Shown here: positions 53,198 to 64,000 of the stretch, one piece after another | How positions within the stretch are numbered: position 1 is the first letter of the stretch | Layout: each line of letters starts with the position of its first letter | Assembly: GCF_030272615.1 (NCBI RefSeq) | Contig: NC_081415.1 | Coordinates: 267,207,425-267,271,424 of the forward strand | From: Cryptomeria japonica | Lineage: Eukaryota; Streptophyta; Pinopsida; Cupressales; Cupressaceae | Direction of reading: 5' to 3' | Length of the DNA stretch: 64,000 nt | Position numbers and translations under genes: made by a program | The notes under the pieces: model-generated | Seen by the model: the letters and a program-made list of their open reading frames with translations, nothing else | Database searches by the model: none | Told to the model about the DNA's origin: nothing

Positions 53198-55475
53198 CAA
53201 ATTTCGCTCCTGACCCTTCCAAAGGGTCCAAAGCGAATTTCGCTCTTGACCCTTCCAAAGGGTCCAGAGCGAAAATCTCCATAAGACATTCTAGTTTAAC
53301 CCAAACTTAGAACCAACTCATTCCCAGGCATCTTTGAGGGCAAAACACTCAATTGGATGGAAAAATGTGAAAATGAAGTCAGGATTTTGGCCAAGAAGAG
53401 GAATTTCGCTCCTGACCCTCCCAGAGGGTCCAGAGCAAAATTCATCATAAACTTCATTTCCCACCTTGTTTGAGCTTGAAACCTTGTTCCTGGCCTTGAA
53501 AATGATCTAACCTTGCCCTATGAAATGGTTTGAAACAAAAAAATTGAGCAGTTTAGCCTGGAATGAAGATTTCGCTCCTGACCCTTCCAGAGGGTCCAGA
53601 GCGAAAATCTTATTTGAGCTTATTTATCACTAATTTTGGCTAACTTTTTATGTGCAGGGTCTCTGGGAATGAAGATTGGACGTCGTTTGATACATTTGAA
53701 GACTTGGAAGCATGCAAGATGATGAATTTTGGACAAAGAAGGCAAATTCGCTCCTGACGCTTTCAGAGGGTCATGAGCTAATTTTTGAATATCTCTTATC
53801 TCGCAATAAAAAGGGTCAAGTTTTGGGCATGAGTGAAACAAGGACAACTCCCTTTTACCCTCCAGAGAAGTTTCAACTTAAAAGAATAAAGGATTTTGCC
53901 TAAAACCAAAATTTCGCTCCTGACCCTCCCAGAAGGTCCAGGGCGAAAATCTTAGCAGAAGACATTTCTTGCTCAGTTTGGGCGAATTGGAGTATCAAAG
54001 GCATGATGAAAGGTGAAATGAACATGATGAAGCCCCAAGGCCTGTTTGGAGATGAAAGAATGAAGGAGTTTTGTCCAGGAAAGGCAATTTTGTTCCTGAC
54101 CCTCCTAGAGGGTCCAAAGCGAAATTCCTTCTAAACACATTTTTTGGCCTTTCTTGGACATGAAATCCTCCTATTCTTAGCACAGTGCAAGATGAAATCT
54201 TACTTGGCAAAGAGGTTTCAAGGTGAAAAGTGAAACATTTCCGTCAAAATTGCAAAATTCGCTCCTGACCCTCTCAGGAGGTCCAAAGCGAAATTCTCAA
54301 AAACACATTTTCCTTGCAAGGTCAAAGTGATTTTTATGGTTGGAGTGGATGTGAAAAGGTATGTTTTACCCTTTGAAGATAATTTGGATGGCCAACAAGA
54401 AGCAACCAAGCCCAAAAAAGGGAAAATCGCTCCTGACCCTTCCTGAGGGTCCAGGGCGAGAATTCTAAAACCTATGTTTTCCTCCAAAGTTTGAACGAAG
54501 CTGAGCCTAGGCATGGGTTTAAAACAATAATTGAATTGCCTTGAAGTGAAGAGAAATTGTTGAAAGTGAAAGTTTTGAAGCCAAGAAGGAAATTCGCTCC
54601 TAACCCTTCCAAAGGGTCCAGAGCGAAATTTCCAAGTCCTCCCCTTTTCTTGCAAATTCAAGACAAAATCTTGCTATTCATGAGTCAAAGGGGAGCAAGG
54701 CATGATGTTCCATGCCTTGGAAGTGATTTGAAGTTGGAAAGGATGAAGGAATTGTCCTAAAACCAAAAAATCACTCCTGACCCTTCTAGATGGCCCAGGG
54801 CGAAAATTTGAAAAAACCCTATTTTACCTTGCAGAAACAAGACAAACTTGGGTGGAATGAATAAGGAAGAATATTGCCTAGCGATGAGTGAAGGATTCAA
54901 CGAAAGATGATGAAGGAATTAGCCTAAGGAGGAAAAATCGCTCCTGACCCTTCCAGAGGGTCCAAGGCGAAAAACCCTAAAATCACACTTTTCCTCCTAA
55001 GTTGAATAAAACTAAGTCTGGAATGCAATGAAAAAGCCTATTTGGGATGCCTTGAAGGGGTTGTGAACTTTGAAAAATGAGAATTTCGAGCTCAGGAGAG
55101 GATTTTGCTCCTGACCCTTCCAAAGGGTCCAGAGCGAAATTCCCAAAAATGCAATGTTTCCTTCAAAGTTTTGATGAGCTAGCCCAGTGATGGAGGTGAA
55201 TGAACCCTGGAGATCGCCTTGAAGGAGTTTAATGATCAAACTAAGGTGAAATTTTGGCCTAAAATTAAAAAATCGCTCCTGACCCTTCCAGAGGGTCCAG
55301 GGCGAAATTCACATTTTCACCTAATTTCCAGATAAAAAATTGAAATGCAAGACTTGATTAGGTCAAAACAAACATAAGCTCGCCTTCTGGGAGATTTTGG
55401 AGTCAAGGTATGAGATATTCAGGACCAAATTGAGAAAATCGCTCCTGACCCTTCCAGAGGGTCCAGGGCGAAGTC
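53198..55475 (+). repeat. Hairpin array of element E (15 copies)
   Basis: Starts near 53198, 53237, 53402, 53568, 53745, 53910, 54087, 54257, 54424, 54590, 54767, 54934, 55105, 55270 and 55437. Arms are TTCGCTCCTGACCCTT and AGGGTCCAGAGCGAA, as in C. After the first pair the steps are 165-177 bp. Confidence 0.92.
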
Positions 55476-55814
55476 ATTAGGAAGCTTCATTAGGCCTTGA
55501 TTGAACGTTGATATTCTCCAATTTGTACTAAATCACCAAATTTGCCAAATTCGAAACATTTGGGAGGATTAAATTAAATTCGCATTAATTAAAGGCATTT
55601 TTAATTTAATAAATTAATTTTTAGGCCTTGAAATAATTAAAAAAAATTTACCTTGGAAGCACTAAAATTAATTTTTAAAATTAAAAAATACAAATGAGCG
55701 CTCAAAAAACATTATTTTGCCTTTATAGGCAAGTCGGCCACCTTTTCAAGGAAATTTTATTTATTTTACCCCTTATTTGCCAAGTCGGCCTTGAAGGGAG
55801 TAGGGTGAGCGTTC

Positions 55815-55821
55815 TATATAA
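55815..55821 (+). promoter_or_regulatory. Internal TATA box of element E
   Basis: TATATAA after GGGTGAGCGTTC, corresponding to TTATAAAG after GTGTGAGCGC in element B. Confidence 0.5.
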
Positions 55822-56288
55822 TGGGGGAGTATTGCTTCAAGTTGCAAATCATTCATTCATTGTTCTAAATGCGAATTTGAGGAGCAGATTGGAGAGGCGA
55901 ATTTCTTGCTAGATTGGAGGATAATTTCCAGAATTTGCTAAGAGTTGGAGGCTAGTGCAGGTGAGGCTTTTTTGGAGGCTAATGGAGGCATAATTCATCC
56001 AAAGGAAGACCACAATTCAACCCTTGTCCAGCAAAATCCAGTCTTCTTTCATCATTTTCCAAGGTTTTATAGTTAGGCTTTCAAAGGAGAAGGTATGAAG
56101 AATCGTTTTGAAGTTCTTATTCAAGATTTATTTTGATTTCATTGCCATTAATTTGATAAATTAGAATTTTGGATTTATCATGTCATTTCCAAATTAATAT
56201 CTTAAATCATTCTCTTGGAAGGTCCTAAATTCTATGCTTTAAGGTTTGATGCTCAAAGACTAACTTTAATCTTTTGTGTAGGCATCAA

Positions 56289-56378
56289 ATGGCGGCCCCA
56301 GAGTCGGAGGATCAATTACTTCGCGGACCCTCATCAAAGAAGATCAAGCCAAGACAGGGACGACCTCCTCCAGTCTAG
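56289..56378 (+). pseudogene. ORF relic of element E
   Basis: After the acceptor TTGTGTAG the ORF starts MAAPESEDQLLRGPSSKK and stops after 29 codons. The nucleotides beyond match the C minisatellite (ATCAACAAGGACGACC). It is the remnant of the ORF start seen in B. Confidence 0.5.
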
Positions 56379-56695
56379 CATCAACAAGGACGACCTCCTC
56401 CAAATCCAGCATCAACAAGGACGACCTTCTCCATCTATCTTCCAGTCCAGCATTTGAAGGAAAGCATCACCAAATTGAGCATCAACCAAGTGTTAGACAA
56501 GGTGGCATCCTAGTCATCATTCCTCCAGTCGGATTGGTCCACCTCAGCATGTCCAAATTCAATGTACCTGACTCATTAAAGGTGGCACAAACTTCAATGT
56601 ACCTACCCCAGCGATCCATTGGTAGAATATTCCAGAGAAGACATGTGTCCAATTAATACAAATATTTCATTGGTCATAATTGAGTTTGTTGTAAC

Positions 56696-56784
56696 AAACC
56701 CTAATTAGGGTTTTCATTGTAGAATCTTGGCCATTGATCTCAAATTGATCTTAGCCATTGAATTGTATTAAGGGCACTATATAA
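56696..56784 (+). promoter_or_regulatory. Telo-box palindrome and TATA box of element E
   Basis: AAACCCTAATTAGGGTTT at 56696-56713 and TATATAA at 56778-56784, 82 bp apart. Confidence 0.7.
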
Positions 56785-57659
56785 GCCCCGGCTCTTCATT
56801 TGTAAAGGCTAATAGAAAGTAGTTAGTGAATAGTGGAAAAATAGTGGGTAAATAGTTAGTGAATAGTCAGTTGATAGAATAGCAATTAGAGTAGAATAGA
56901 GAGAGAAGGCAAAGATTGTTGCCAAGATGTTGTTGTAAAAGACTTATAAAACTTCATTGAAGAAATGGTGAAATCTATGGGTCAATTCAACAATTTGCAT
57001 GGTCTCTATACTTCTCAATTTTGATTTCATGTTATTAGACAAGTGGAAGAAATGTGTTTGATTGATGGTGAAATTCGTATATCCATACTACTAGCAGTTT
57101 GTTGATTGCAGACTTGCCTTGCGTAGTCAACTGGAATCATTCAGCTTAAGCTTAACTTCAATTGTCGCTTCTTCATTGATATGCATCAGCCTGATGGTGT
57201 CTATGCCTGTAGTGATGATCTGAACATCATAAAGCTTTCCTCCGAAGATCGCACTAACCTTGTGGAGATGGTCCTGGGATGTCAAAACAAGACTTAGTTA
57301 GAATCTCATCAAAGATCAATCATTGCTCCTACATTTCTTAGTATCAGAATTAGATCCGTTCCTCGCCCTCGTCCTTTTTCCTTTTTTTAAAATCTAAGCC
57401 AGTGAAATCCTGTGATTCCAGCAAAGCAGACGTTTAGGTCATCAAGTGTAAGTCCCCTTGTGATTCCAGCAAAATCACATCATACCGCGAAGAGCTTATC
57501 CACAGGTAGAGATCCTACAAAGCAGAACCTTGAAGTCATCCCAATTGATCCTTTTTGCGACATCTTCAACATTCGGAGACTTTACTCAAGAGAGGATAAG
57601 GTACCTTTAGGTATTTTATTCTGTGTTTGGTCGTGTACAAAATACACATCAACAAGCCC

Positions 57660-59530
57660 ATAGTTTCGAGATCCAGAAGAGATTCTGGTCAAGAATTCCT
57701 TTAAGTATGGTGAGAGCAACGGAAGTATTCAAAGTTGCCGATCAGGTGGAAGAAAGCCTAGAACTTCAGCAGCTGGGTTTTGAGAAGATGAAGAATGAAC
57801 CTTTAGTCTTGATAGATTGGACAGAGGGAGAAAAATTAGATCTAGCAGACCTCATGAGGTCAGTGGTTGAGTACTCAAGGTGGTGGGCATTTGAAAAGAC
57901 TAAACAGTTGAAGGCCAAAGGTATGGTTCTAACTTATAAATTAATGGGAGTGGATGATACTCTGTCCGTCCACCCTTGTACCTCCGCTGGTGATGCTCGG
58001 AATCCGGAAAGTGTTGGATCTCGAAAGAGAAAGGAGTTGGGTGGAAGCTCCACAAAGTGCACAGGGAAAAGGGCTGTAGTTGAGAGAAGAGAATCCAGCA
58101 AAAGTCACTCCATCCTAAGTGCTGCTTCCATTGCGCCTGATCAGAGTACAATTGGGGAACAAGAGATGAACATCTATGTGAGTGATGATGAAGTAAGAGT
58201 GCTTTCACAGCCAGTTGAGGAGGTGGTGGAGAAGGTCTTCCGAACTCCAGACAGAGGGCAGGATGAAGCCCCTATAATCTTCTTGGATGGCATACCAGCG
58301 AACCCAGGAGAAGCAAACAATGAGTTTGATCGGAACACCGTAGAACAATCGACCATTCCTGATTGGCTCAGAGCAAGGATAAAGGCCAAGGTTCCCAAGG
58401 ATGTCCACTCAACCGAGGAGGTTACCGCAGCATTCCTAGAGAAGGTGAATGAACCTGCCCCAGCTAAACCACCCAAACTAGCCAGAAAGTTCTCCTTGAT
58501 TCAGAGAGACAGTGCCAGATTCAAGACAGTCCAGATAGCAGTGCCCAAAGAAGGGAAGACTAGGGACAATGTCACCGCAAATGACTACAAAATCACCACC
58601 ATAGAGATGGGTAAGCCTAACTAGGACCAGGAGATCCAATATTTTGACGACTCCTGTAATGTTCTAAAGACAAGGCTGGCTCGTGAGAAAGAAAAGAGAA
58701 AGAAAGTGGAAGAAGAGAACCAGCAGTGGAGGAAGTATGTACTTCACCTTACCAGCCCGCTCAACCATGAAGTCCCAGCTACTCCACCACAGCCTCTTCA
58801 GCAAGGATCAATGAAGGACTATGATGAGATGAAGGGATCATACACTCAAGAAAAGGAATGGATTTCAGACGTTGTGATACGTGCTGACACCTTGGTAGAA
58901 AACTTAGTATCAGCACATGAGGCAACTTCTTTGTTGATTGATCGTATCCAAGATCTATCATCCAATTGGGAAGAAGTGGATGAAATTCAGAATGAAATAC
59001 TCCCTCACCTGAAAGTTATCCGAGGCATGTCAAAGAAGAGCTTAGTGGATGCAGGCATCATATAGACAGGAGACAGGTACGACTTCGGCACATGGTACTA
59101 TGCTCTGGTCACTCGGATTGAGATTCTGAAGAAATCCGAGACCAAGTGTTTTGAGATAGAGGCAAGGGTTAGAGAAATCCTGGGCAAGGTATTCCGGGTG
59201 GCGTCAAAGATCTGGTAGAAGGAAAGCCTAAGAGAGAAGCATTTACAAGCAGAAAACCTGAGAGCCAGGATTCAGACAAGCTTCTTCCGAGATTCAGGGA
59301 TGATTGACAAAGGCGATCTTTCGAAGATTGCAAACTTCCTCTCCATCGATGACAACTTCCTCACCCAAGCAATGGAGTGGGAAGGCATCCTTGCTACATG
59401 CGCCGACGATGTGGATCTCGTCGACTTCCAAATTGGCGGTTTGCCAAGTGTCACCATGGAGGAGGTCAAGCTCATGGTGTCCAGATACATTGAATCTCTA
59501 AAAGAGGAAAGTGGCCAGTCACCTCAGTAA
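57660..59530 (+). pseudogene. Long ORF of element D, C-terminal part
   Basis: Continues the frame of 51432-52743 as SFEIQKRFWSRIPLSMVRA, with later segments DWTEGEKLDLADLMRSVVEY, SRKRKELGGSS (basic, possibly a nuclear signal), a charged middle, a helical EKEKRKKVEEENQQWRKY, and the end PSVTMEEVKLMVSRYIESL. Three in-frame TAG stops (58622, 59063, 59216). The total reading is about 1,060 codons in one frame with five stops and no net frameshift. Fits a protein encoded within the LTR. Its role is unknown. Confidence 0.65.
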
Positions 59531-59588
59531 AATTAGCAGCTACGCCACTTGTCACTCTTTCATTTGCTTGAACTGATAGTATTTCAGG

Positions 59589-59676
59589 AAACCCTAATTA
59601 GGTTTAGGACTTTCAATCTTGGCCCTTGATCACTGTTTGATCTCAGCCGTTCATTTATTTTTGAGAAACTATATAA
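59589..59676 (+). promoter_or_regulatory. Telo-box palindrome and TATA box of element D
   Basis: AAACCCTAATTAGGTTT at 59589-59605 (one base shorter than in B, C and E) and TATATAA at 59670-59676, 81 bp apart. Confidence 0.65.
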
Positions 59677-60420
59677 GGTTGCCTCCTCTCATTTGAAAAG
59701 GGTGAGGTTTTTGATGTATTGTTGCTTAAGGTCATTTCCAGATAATATATTGCATGTGCGCTGCTTTGTAATCTCTATTATTTGAATGATTTGCATGGTT
59801 TCAATTGCCTCAACACTTAGTTAGAATTAATCTAGATTTTCTTGCATTGCTGTTAAGTTGAATGAAGGATTTGATGAGTGTCAAAACTATGGTGTATCTC
59901 CGCTCATACTTTTGGTAAATGGATGATTTCCATTCTATCGTGCTAAGTTAGTCTGAGCCCGTCCCCCGTGCATCCCATCATCTTGATCATAAGCACAACC
60001 CATTGAAGATTGCACCGACCTTGTGTAGTTGTCCCTAGTGTGGCGAAGCAGGGTTTGGTTTCTCGAAAGCATCTAGTTGATACTGTCTCCAGAATTCGTA
60101 GGATTAGATTAGCCTTCCTAAACCCTATCTCTTTTTCCCTTTCTTTTGAAAGTCTAAATCCCAAAAAATCCCAAAAAAAAAAGAGGAAGAAGAGCCTAAA
60201 ATTGCTATATCCATCTAAGTCCAACAATTCAAGAATACTTGTCAAATGTAAGTCCCCCTTGAAAATTTCAACATACACTACCCAAGAAGCTATTCCACTA
60301 AAGTCGCTTGTTTGCACATATAGACCTTGGAATCAGTAGTGATTTTTCAGGAGAGGATAGAATACCTTCGGGTATCCTATCCTAATGTTTGGTAGATGAT
60401 AAATAGACACCAACAGCCAC

Positions 60421-63271
60421 CTAGCTTCAAGTCTTTTATTTTGATTAGGGTCAGAACTGCCAGCAATCTTAAAATTCCAGGAGCTTAAAATGTTGGATTC
60501 CAAGGGTTTGGTCGAAAAACAAGGACCCTCAATGATCCCAATATTCTCCACAATTGCCCATTGTATTTTCTGGAACACAATATCCTAACTGAGGGACAAG
60601 TCCCTGAAGATACGATTATTTTTCTTTCCATAATCCCCACAGGATGTGAGGAAGAGATAGTTACCACAAAGATCTCAAAAAGGAGTTAGTCCAATGAAAA
60701 TTCTAGGAGGAGAACGGTTCACTGATAGTGTTAGGAAACACCCAATCAATGCTAAAACTTTTAAGAAATCTTTCCCAGATTGAGGTAGAATAGGAATAAT
60801 GGATGGCCAGGTGGTCCACAGACTCTTCCTCCTGAAGACACAAAGCACACCTATTAGGGAAGACAAAACCTCTGCCCTTGAGGTTGTCTAGGGTCAAGAT
60901 CTTATTTTAAAGGATGGTCCAATAGAAAAAATTGATTTTGGGGGTCAGACCCTTAATCCAGGCTTTAGACCAGAAAGGATTAACAGGAGGGGTGGGGGAA
61001 AGGACACCATACATTGAGGAAACAGTTATAATTCCTTTGGGTTCATGTTTCCAAATAAGGGAGTCTTCCTCTTTATTCAACCAGACCGAAGACAGATGGA
61101 TCTTGAGCTTAGTAAGGCTAGGGTGGATACTTTCAATGTTCTGCCATTTATTGTCAAACCAATACTTTGCAACTAAAGAGCCGAAAATTCTAATACTGGA
61201 GGGAGCATGAGGGGCCCATTCATTGATTTCAGTCAAGGGTTTATCAAAAAGCCAGGGGTCCTCCGAGAATTTAACTTTCCTGCCATTTCCTACTTTCCAA
61301 ATCACACCTTTAGCAATGCTTTCTTTGCACTTAGAGGCATGATTCCATATATGGGAACCATTAATACTAAATTCCGAATTGATAAAAGAAGAAAGAGAGG
61401 AGGACAGAAGAGTACTTACTTTGCAAGATTTTACACCATTCAGTGTCTGAATGGAACATTCTCCAGACCTGTTTGGACAGGAGAGCTTCATTTAAGGTTC
61501 GGATTCTCCTTAGGCCCAAACCTCCTTTACTTTTCGGTCTACAAACCTGGTCCCAAGCCACCAGAGACATTCTTTTCTTGTCCTCAACCCCAGACCATAG
61601 GAATTTTCTTTGAATTTTCTCAATTGCGTCAACATACTTAACTGGAATTCTAAAAAGACTTAGGGTATAAATCGGTATACTTTGAAGAGAAGCTTTAAGT
61701 AGTTGGAGCTTTCCAGCCTGACTTAAAAGGGCTCCTTTCCAACCAGCTAGTTTTTTATGAAATTTATCCACTAGAGAGCTCCAAAAAGGATCAGGAGGTG
61801 CAATGCCCATGGGGAGACCAAGATAGGTCGCAGGAAGATCAGCAATCCTACAATCCAGGATTTTACTGATTCTCTGTTGTCTTCTGTCAGGAGTGTTGAT
61901 GAAAAAAACTTTTCTTTTGACCCAATTAATAAGATGACTAGAAGCTGAGGCAAACTTACAAAGAGTACTCTTCAGGATTTTAGCTTCAGAGATACTAGAT
62001 TCCCCCATGATAATAGTATCATTGACAAACTGTTGGTGGGAGCAAATGAGGTCAACAGAAGAAGGTTGGAGTCCCTTAAAGGAGCCTTGCATAACCATAT
62101 TTTCCATTGACCTTCCAAAACATTCTGCCATAATGATGAAGAGGATGGGGGAAATGGGATCCCCTTGCCTTAGTCCTCTGGAAGCTTGGAAAAAGGGGGA
62201 TGGGGAACCATTGACAAGAACAGCAAAAGAGGCAAAGGTGATAAGATGGCTGAAGAGGTCAATAACTCTAGTGGAGAAACCATAAGCCATTAGAACCTTC
62301 ACAAGAAAAGGCCAGTCAACCCTGTCATAGGCTTTGGAGAGATCAAGCTTGAGGATGAGACCCTGCTTCTTAGCTCTAACAAGAGAATGAATGTTCTCAT
62401 GGACAGTTGTAATAGAATCAAGAATTTGTCTTCCAGGGACAAAACCATTTTGCTTGTGATTAATCAAAGCAGGAAGGACAGACAAAATTCTAGTAGTAAG
62501 AACCTTGGAGATAATCTTATAAAAAGAATTGCAAAGATTGATAGGTCTAAACTTGTCCATAGAATCTGCACCTTGGGTTTTGGGGATGAGAGCAATGAAA
62601 GTACCATTGATTTCTTTCAAAAAATTTCTAGCCCCAAAAAATTCCTTGACCCCATTGGAGACATCTTTCCCGACAATGTCCCAGAAATCTTGGAAAAAGA
62701 ACATGGGGAAACCATCTGGGCCAGGCGCTTTGTTACCATCAAAAGAAAAAACAGCATTTTTTATTTCCAAGATTGAAGGAATGGAAGAGAGGGAAACGTT
62801 CATTTGATCATCAATGAGACAGGGGATGTTATGAAGAAAAGAAGTTTGAGCTTCAGCATCCAATTTGTGATCCCTCTTGAGCAGTTCCGAGAAATACCTT
62901 TTAGCTTCGTTCCTTATTTCTTCCTCCTTGACCAACTCCCCATTATCCACCATTAGTTTGGTTATCTTATTAGCTGCTTTATGCTTGATCGTAGACATAT
63001 GAAAGAATATAGTATTCCTATCTCCTTAAGCCAAATGCATCTTGATCTCTACTTCCAGAAAGTTTCCTCTTTAGCAATGATATCATGGTATTTTTTGAGA
63101 GTGTCATTTTCATCAGCAATGGACACGGTACTAAAACCATCCTTCTGAATTTGGGCTTGTATTTTTTTAAGGTCTTCCTGAACTTTACCTTTAGCCTCAA
63201 AAATATTCCCAAAGTTGGATTTATTCCAGAGTCTTATGTTATCCTTTACACTTTTAAGCTTCTTAACAACT
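60421..63271 (-). pseudogene. LINE ORF2: reverse transcriptase and zf-RVT region
   Basis: Minus strand. The linker region 63270-63000 (AKEETFWK, then a stop and frameshift) leads into the RT at 62998-61470: NKAPGPDGF, FRPINLCNSFYKIISK, NGFVPGRQILDSI, KLDLSKAYDRVDW and GLRQGDPISPILF. The catalytic FxDD box reads QFVNDTIIMG, so the first Asp is Asn. After a frameshift come HIWNHASKCKESIAKGVIW and the zf-RVT Cys/His region (NRCALCLQEEESVDHLAIH, 60860-60780), then the link to RNase H (KIAGSSDPNQNKRLEARW). This is the plant L1 type with RNase H. The endonuclease part would lie beyond element F, outside the window. Confidence 0.88.
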
Positions 63272-64000
63272 TGTTGTGACGTTTTCACACATCGCCCCAT
63301 TGCAGATGGGGACCCCTGCTTTTTGCTTTTTAGGGTTTGTTTTTTTTAGGTCTTTTAGGGTTTTGTCGGTTAGCCTTTGCATTTTTGAGTGTCGCCAAGG
63401 GGATCACATGGATAGCAAGTCCGGCTTGAGTGATGTTCTGATCCTGAAATTTTGGCTAAGTCTGGAAAGTCCTGATCCTGAAATTTTGGCTAAGTCTGGA
63501 AAGTCCTGATCCTGAAATTTGACTAAGTCTGGAAACTGAAAAACCTCCAAAAATTAGATTTTGCAATATAGCTCCTAGAGGTCTGAAACCACTCTTAAAC
63601 ATCCTGAAAGTATATATGGAAAAGAAGAAAGATAGAAGGAAATGTCACTTATACTTAAATGTTATATTCCATAAAAATTATCCTAATAGAGAGTTCAAAA
63701 AGTCAAAAGGCGCTCTTGTCCTTCACTGAGGATCCAGAGCGAAAAGCGCTCCTGTCCCTCTCCAAGGGTCCAAGGTGAAGCGCTCCTGTCCCTCACCAAG
63801 GGTCCAGGGCGAAAAAGCTTATTGGAGTCATTCTTGACCTTGTTTGGTCAAATTGAGACATCAAAGGCATGGTTGAGGACGAAATGAACGTGATAGAACA
63901 TCCAGACTTGATTAAAGTCAATGAAATGATGGAGTTTTTGTCTAGAAAGGTAAAAGCGCTCCTGTCCCTCTATGAAGGACCAGAGCGATTTTCTTTATAT
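63272..64000 (+). mobile_element. Element F: 5' part of another hairpin-array LTR
   Basis: Starts TGTTGTGACG, CACACATCGCCCC and continues past the window end. The candidate left target copy is CAACT (63267-63271). It contains a decayed long hairpin (63613-63675) and the first four small hairpins at 63710, 63745, 63780 and 63957 with arms GCGCTCCTGTCCCT and AGGGTCCAGGGCG. It interrupts the LINE antisense, like B, C and D. Confidence 0.8.

Larger units (their letters stand above)
52744..57654 (+). mobile_element. Element E: 4.9-kb LTR-like element nested in D
   Basis: TGTTGTGACG ... CACATCAACA. The flanks AACTG and AGCCC do not match, yet the D reading frame is restored exactly if E and five flanking bases are removed, which supports a diverged 5-bp duplication. 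Contents: a long hairpin (53110-53168), 15 small hairpins (53198-55475), an internal TATA (55815-55821), a putative intron (56093-56281), an ORF relic (56289-56378), a telo-box palindrome (56696-56713) and a TATA box (56778-56784). Confidence 0.82.
48229..60415 (+). mobile_element. Element D: 12.2-kb LTR-like element interrupted by E
   Basis: TGTTGTGACC ... GACACCAACA, with flanks GCCAC at 48224-48228 and 60416-60420. Without E it is about 7.3 kb. Unlike B, C and E it has no small-hairpin array. It carries three families of tandem repeats (48630-49090, 49235-50110, 51048-51310), then a very long decayed ORF, a telo-box palindrome (59589-59605) and a TATA box (59670-59676). Its 5' part matches element A. 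Confidence 0.85.

Overview
The window looks like plant nuclear DNA, most likely from a gymnosperm with a very large genome (inference). It is AT-rich and holds one recognisable host gene, whose introns are filled with nested transposable elements. There is no bacterial, organellar or rRNA content. No tRNA gene was recognised.

Layout. Bases 1-2734 are degraded LTR fragments. Bases 2735-9347 form a Gypsy-type element with about 1-kb LTRs and a decayed gag-protease region but no visible reverse transcriptase. Bases 9595-14263 are a decayed minus-strand Copia element, and one of its LTRs carries a complete 335-bp TRIM (138-bp LTRs, tRNA-Met primer site, target duplication). A candidate DNA transposon spans about 16.77-19.8 kb and is filled by a palindromic satellite built on TAATAGGTCCTATTA, with near-perfect long inverted repeats.

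The host gene is on the minus strand. Three exons (32284-32376, 25028-25225, 20700-20951), all phase 0 with good splice sites, encode the C-terminal part of a plant DUF1365-domain protein. Its upstream exons were not found. Its introns hold a solo-LTR-like element (23364-24245) and element G (25606-31453, target duplication AAATA). G itself contains a nested minus-strand LTR element (25709-27911, duplication CAAAA) and a hAT-like element (28280-29130, 8-bp duplication).

From about 35.9 kb to the end, a decayed minus-strand LINE and a collinear unknown ORF are cut by plus-strand insertions: B (35990-40288), C (42424-48013), D (48229-60415, itself cut by E, 52744-57654) and F (63272 to beyond the window). 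Each starts TGTTGTGAC or a one-base variant. B to E end CAACA. B, C and D have exact 5-bp target duplications. No internal LTR copy was seen in any of them, so they look like very large solo LTRs.

The most unusual content is inside these elements. B, C, E and F carry arrays of imperfect hairpins (arms CGCTCCTGACCCT and AGGGTCCAGAGCG), mostly one per about 167 bp: 8, 21, 15 and at least 4 copies. The arms differ between subfamilies in a compensatory way. Downstream lie an internal TATA box, a putative intron and an ORF (310 aa intact in B; about 1,060 codons with five in-frame stops in D), then a telo-box palindrome 81-82 bp upstream of a second TATA box. Element G, with unrelated sequence, has the same plan with a different hairpin family.
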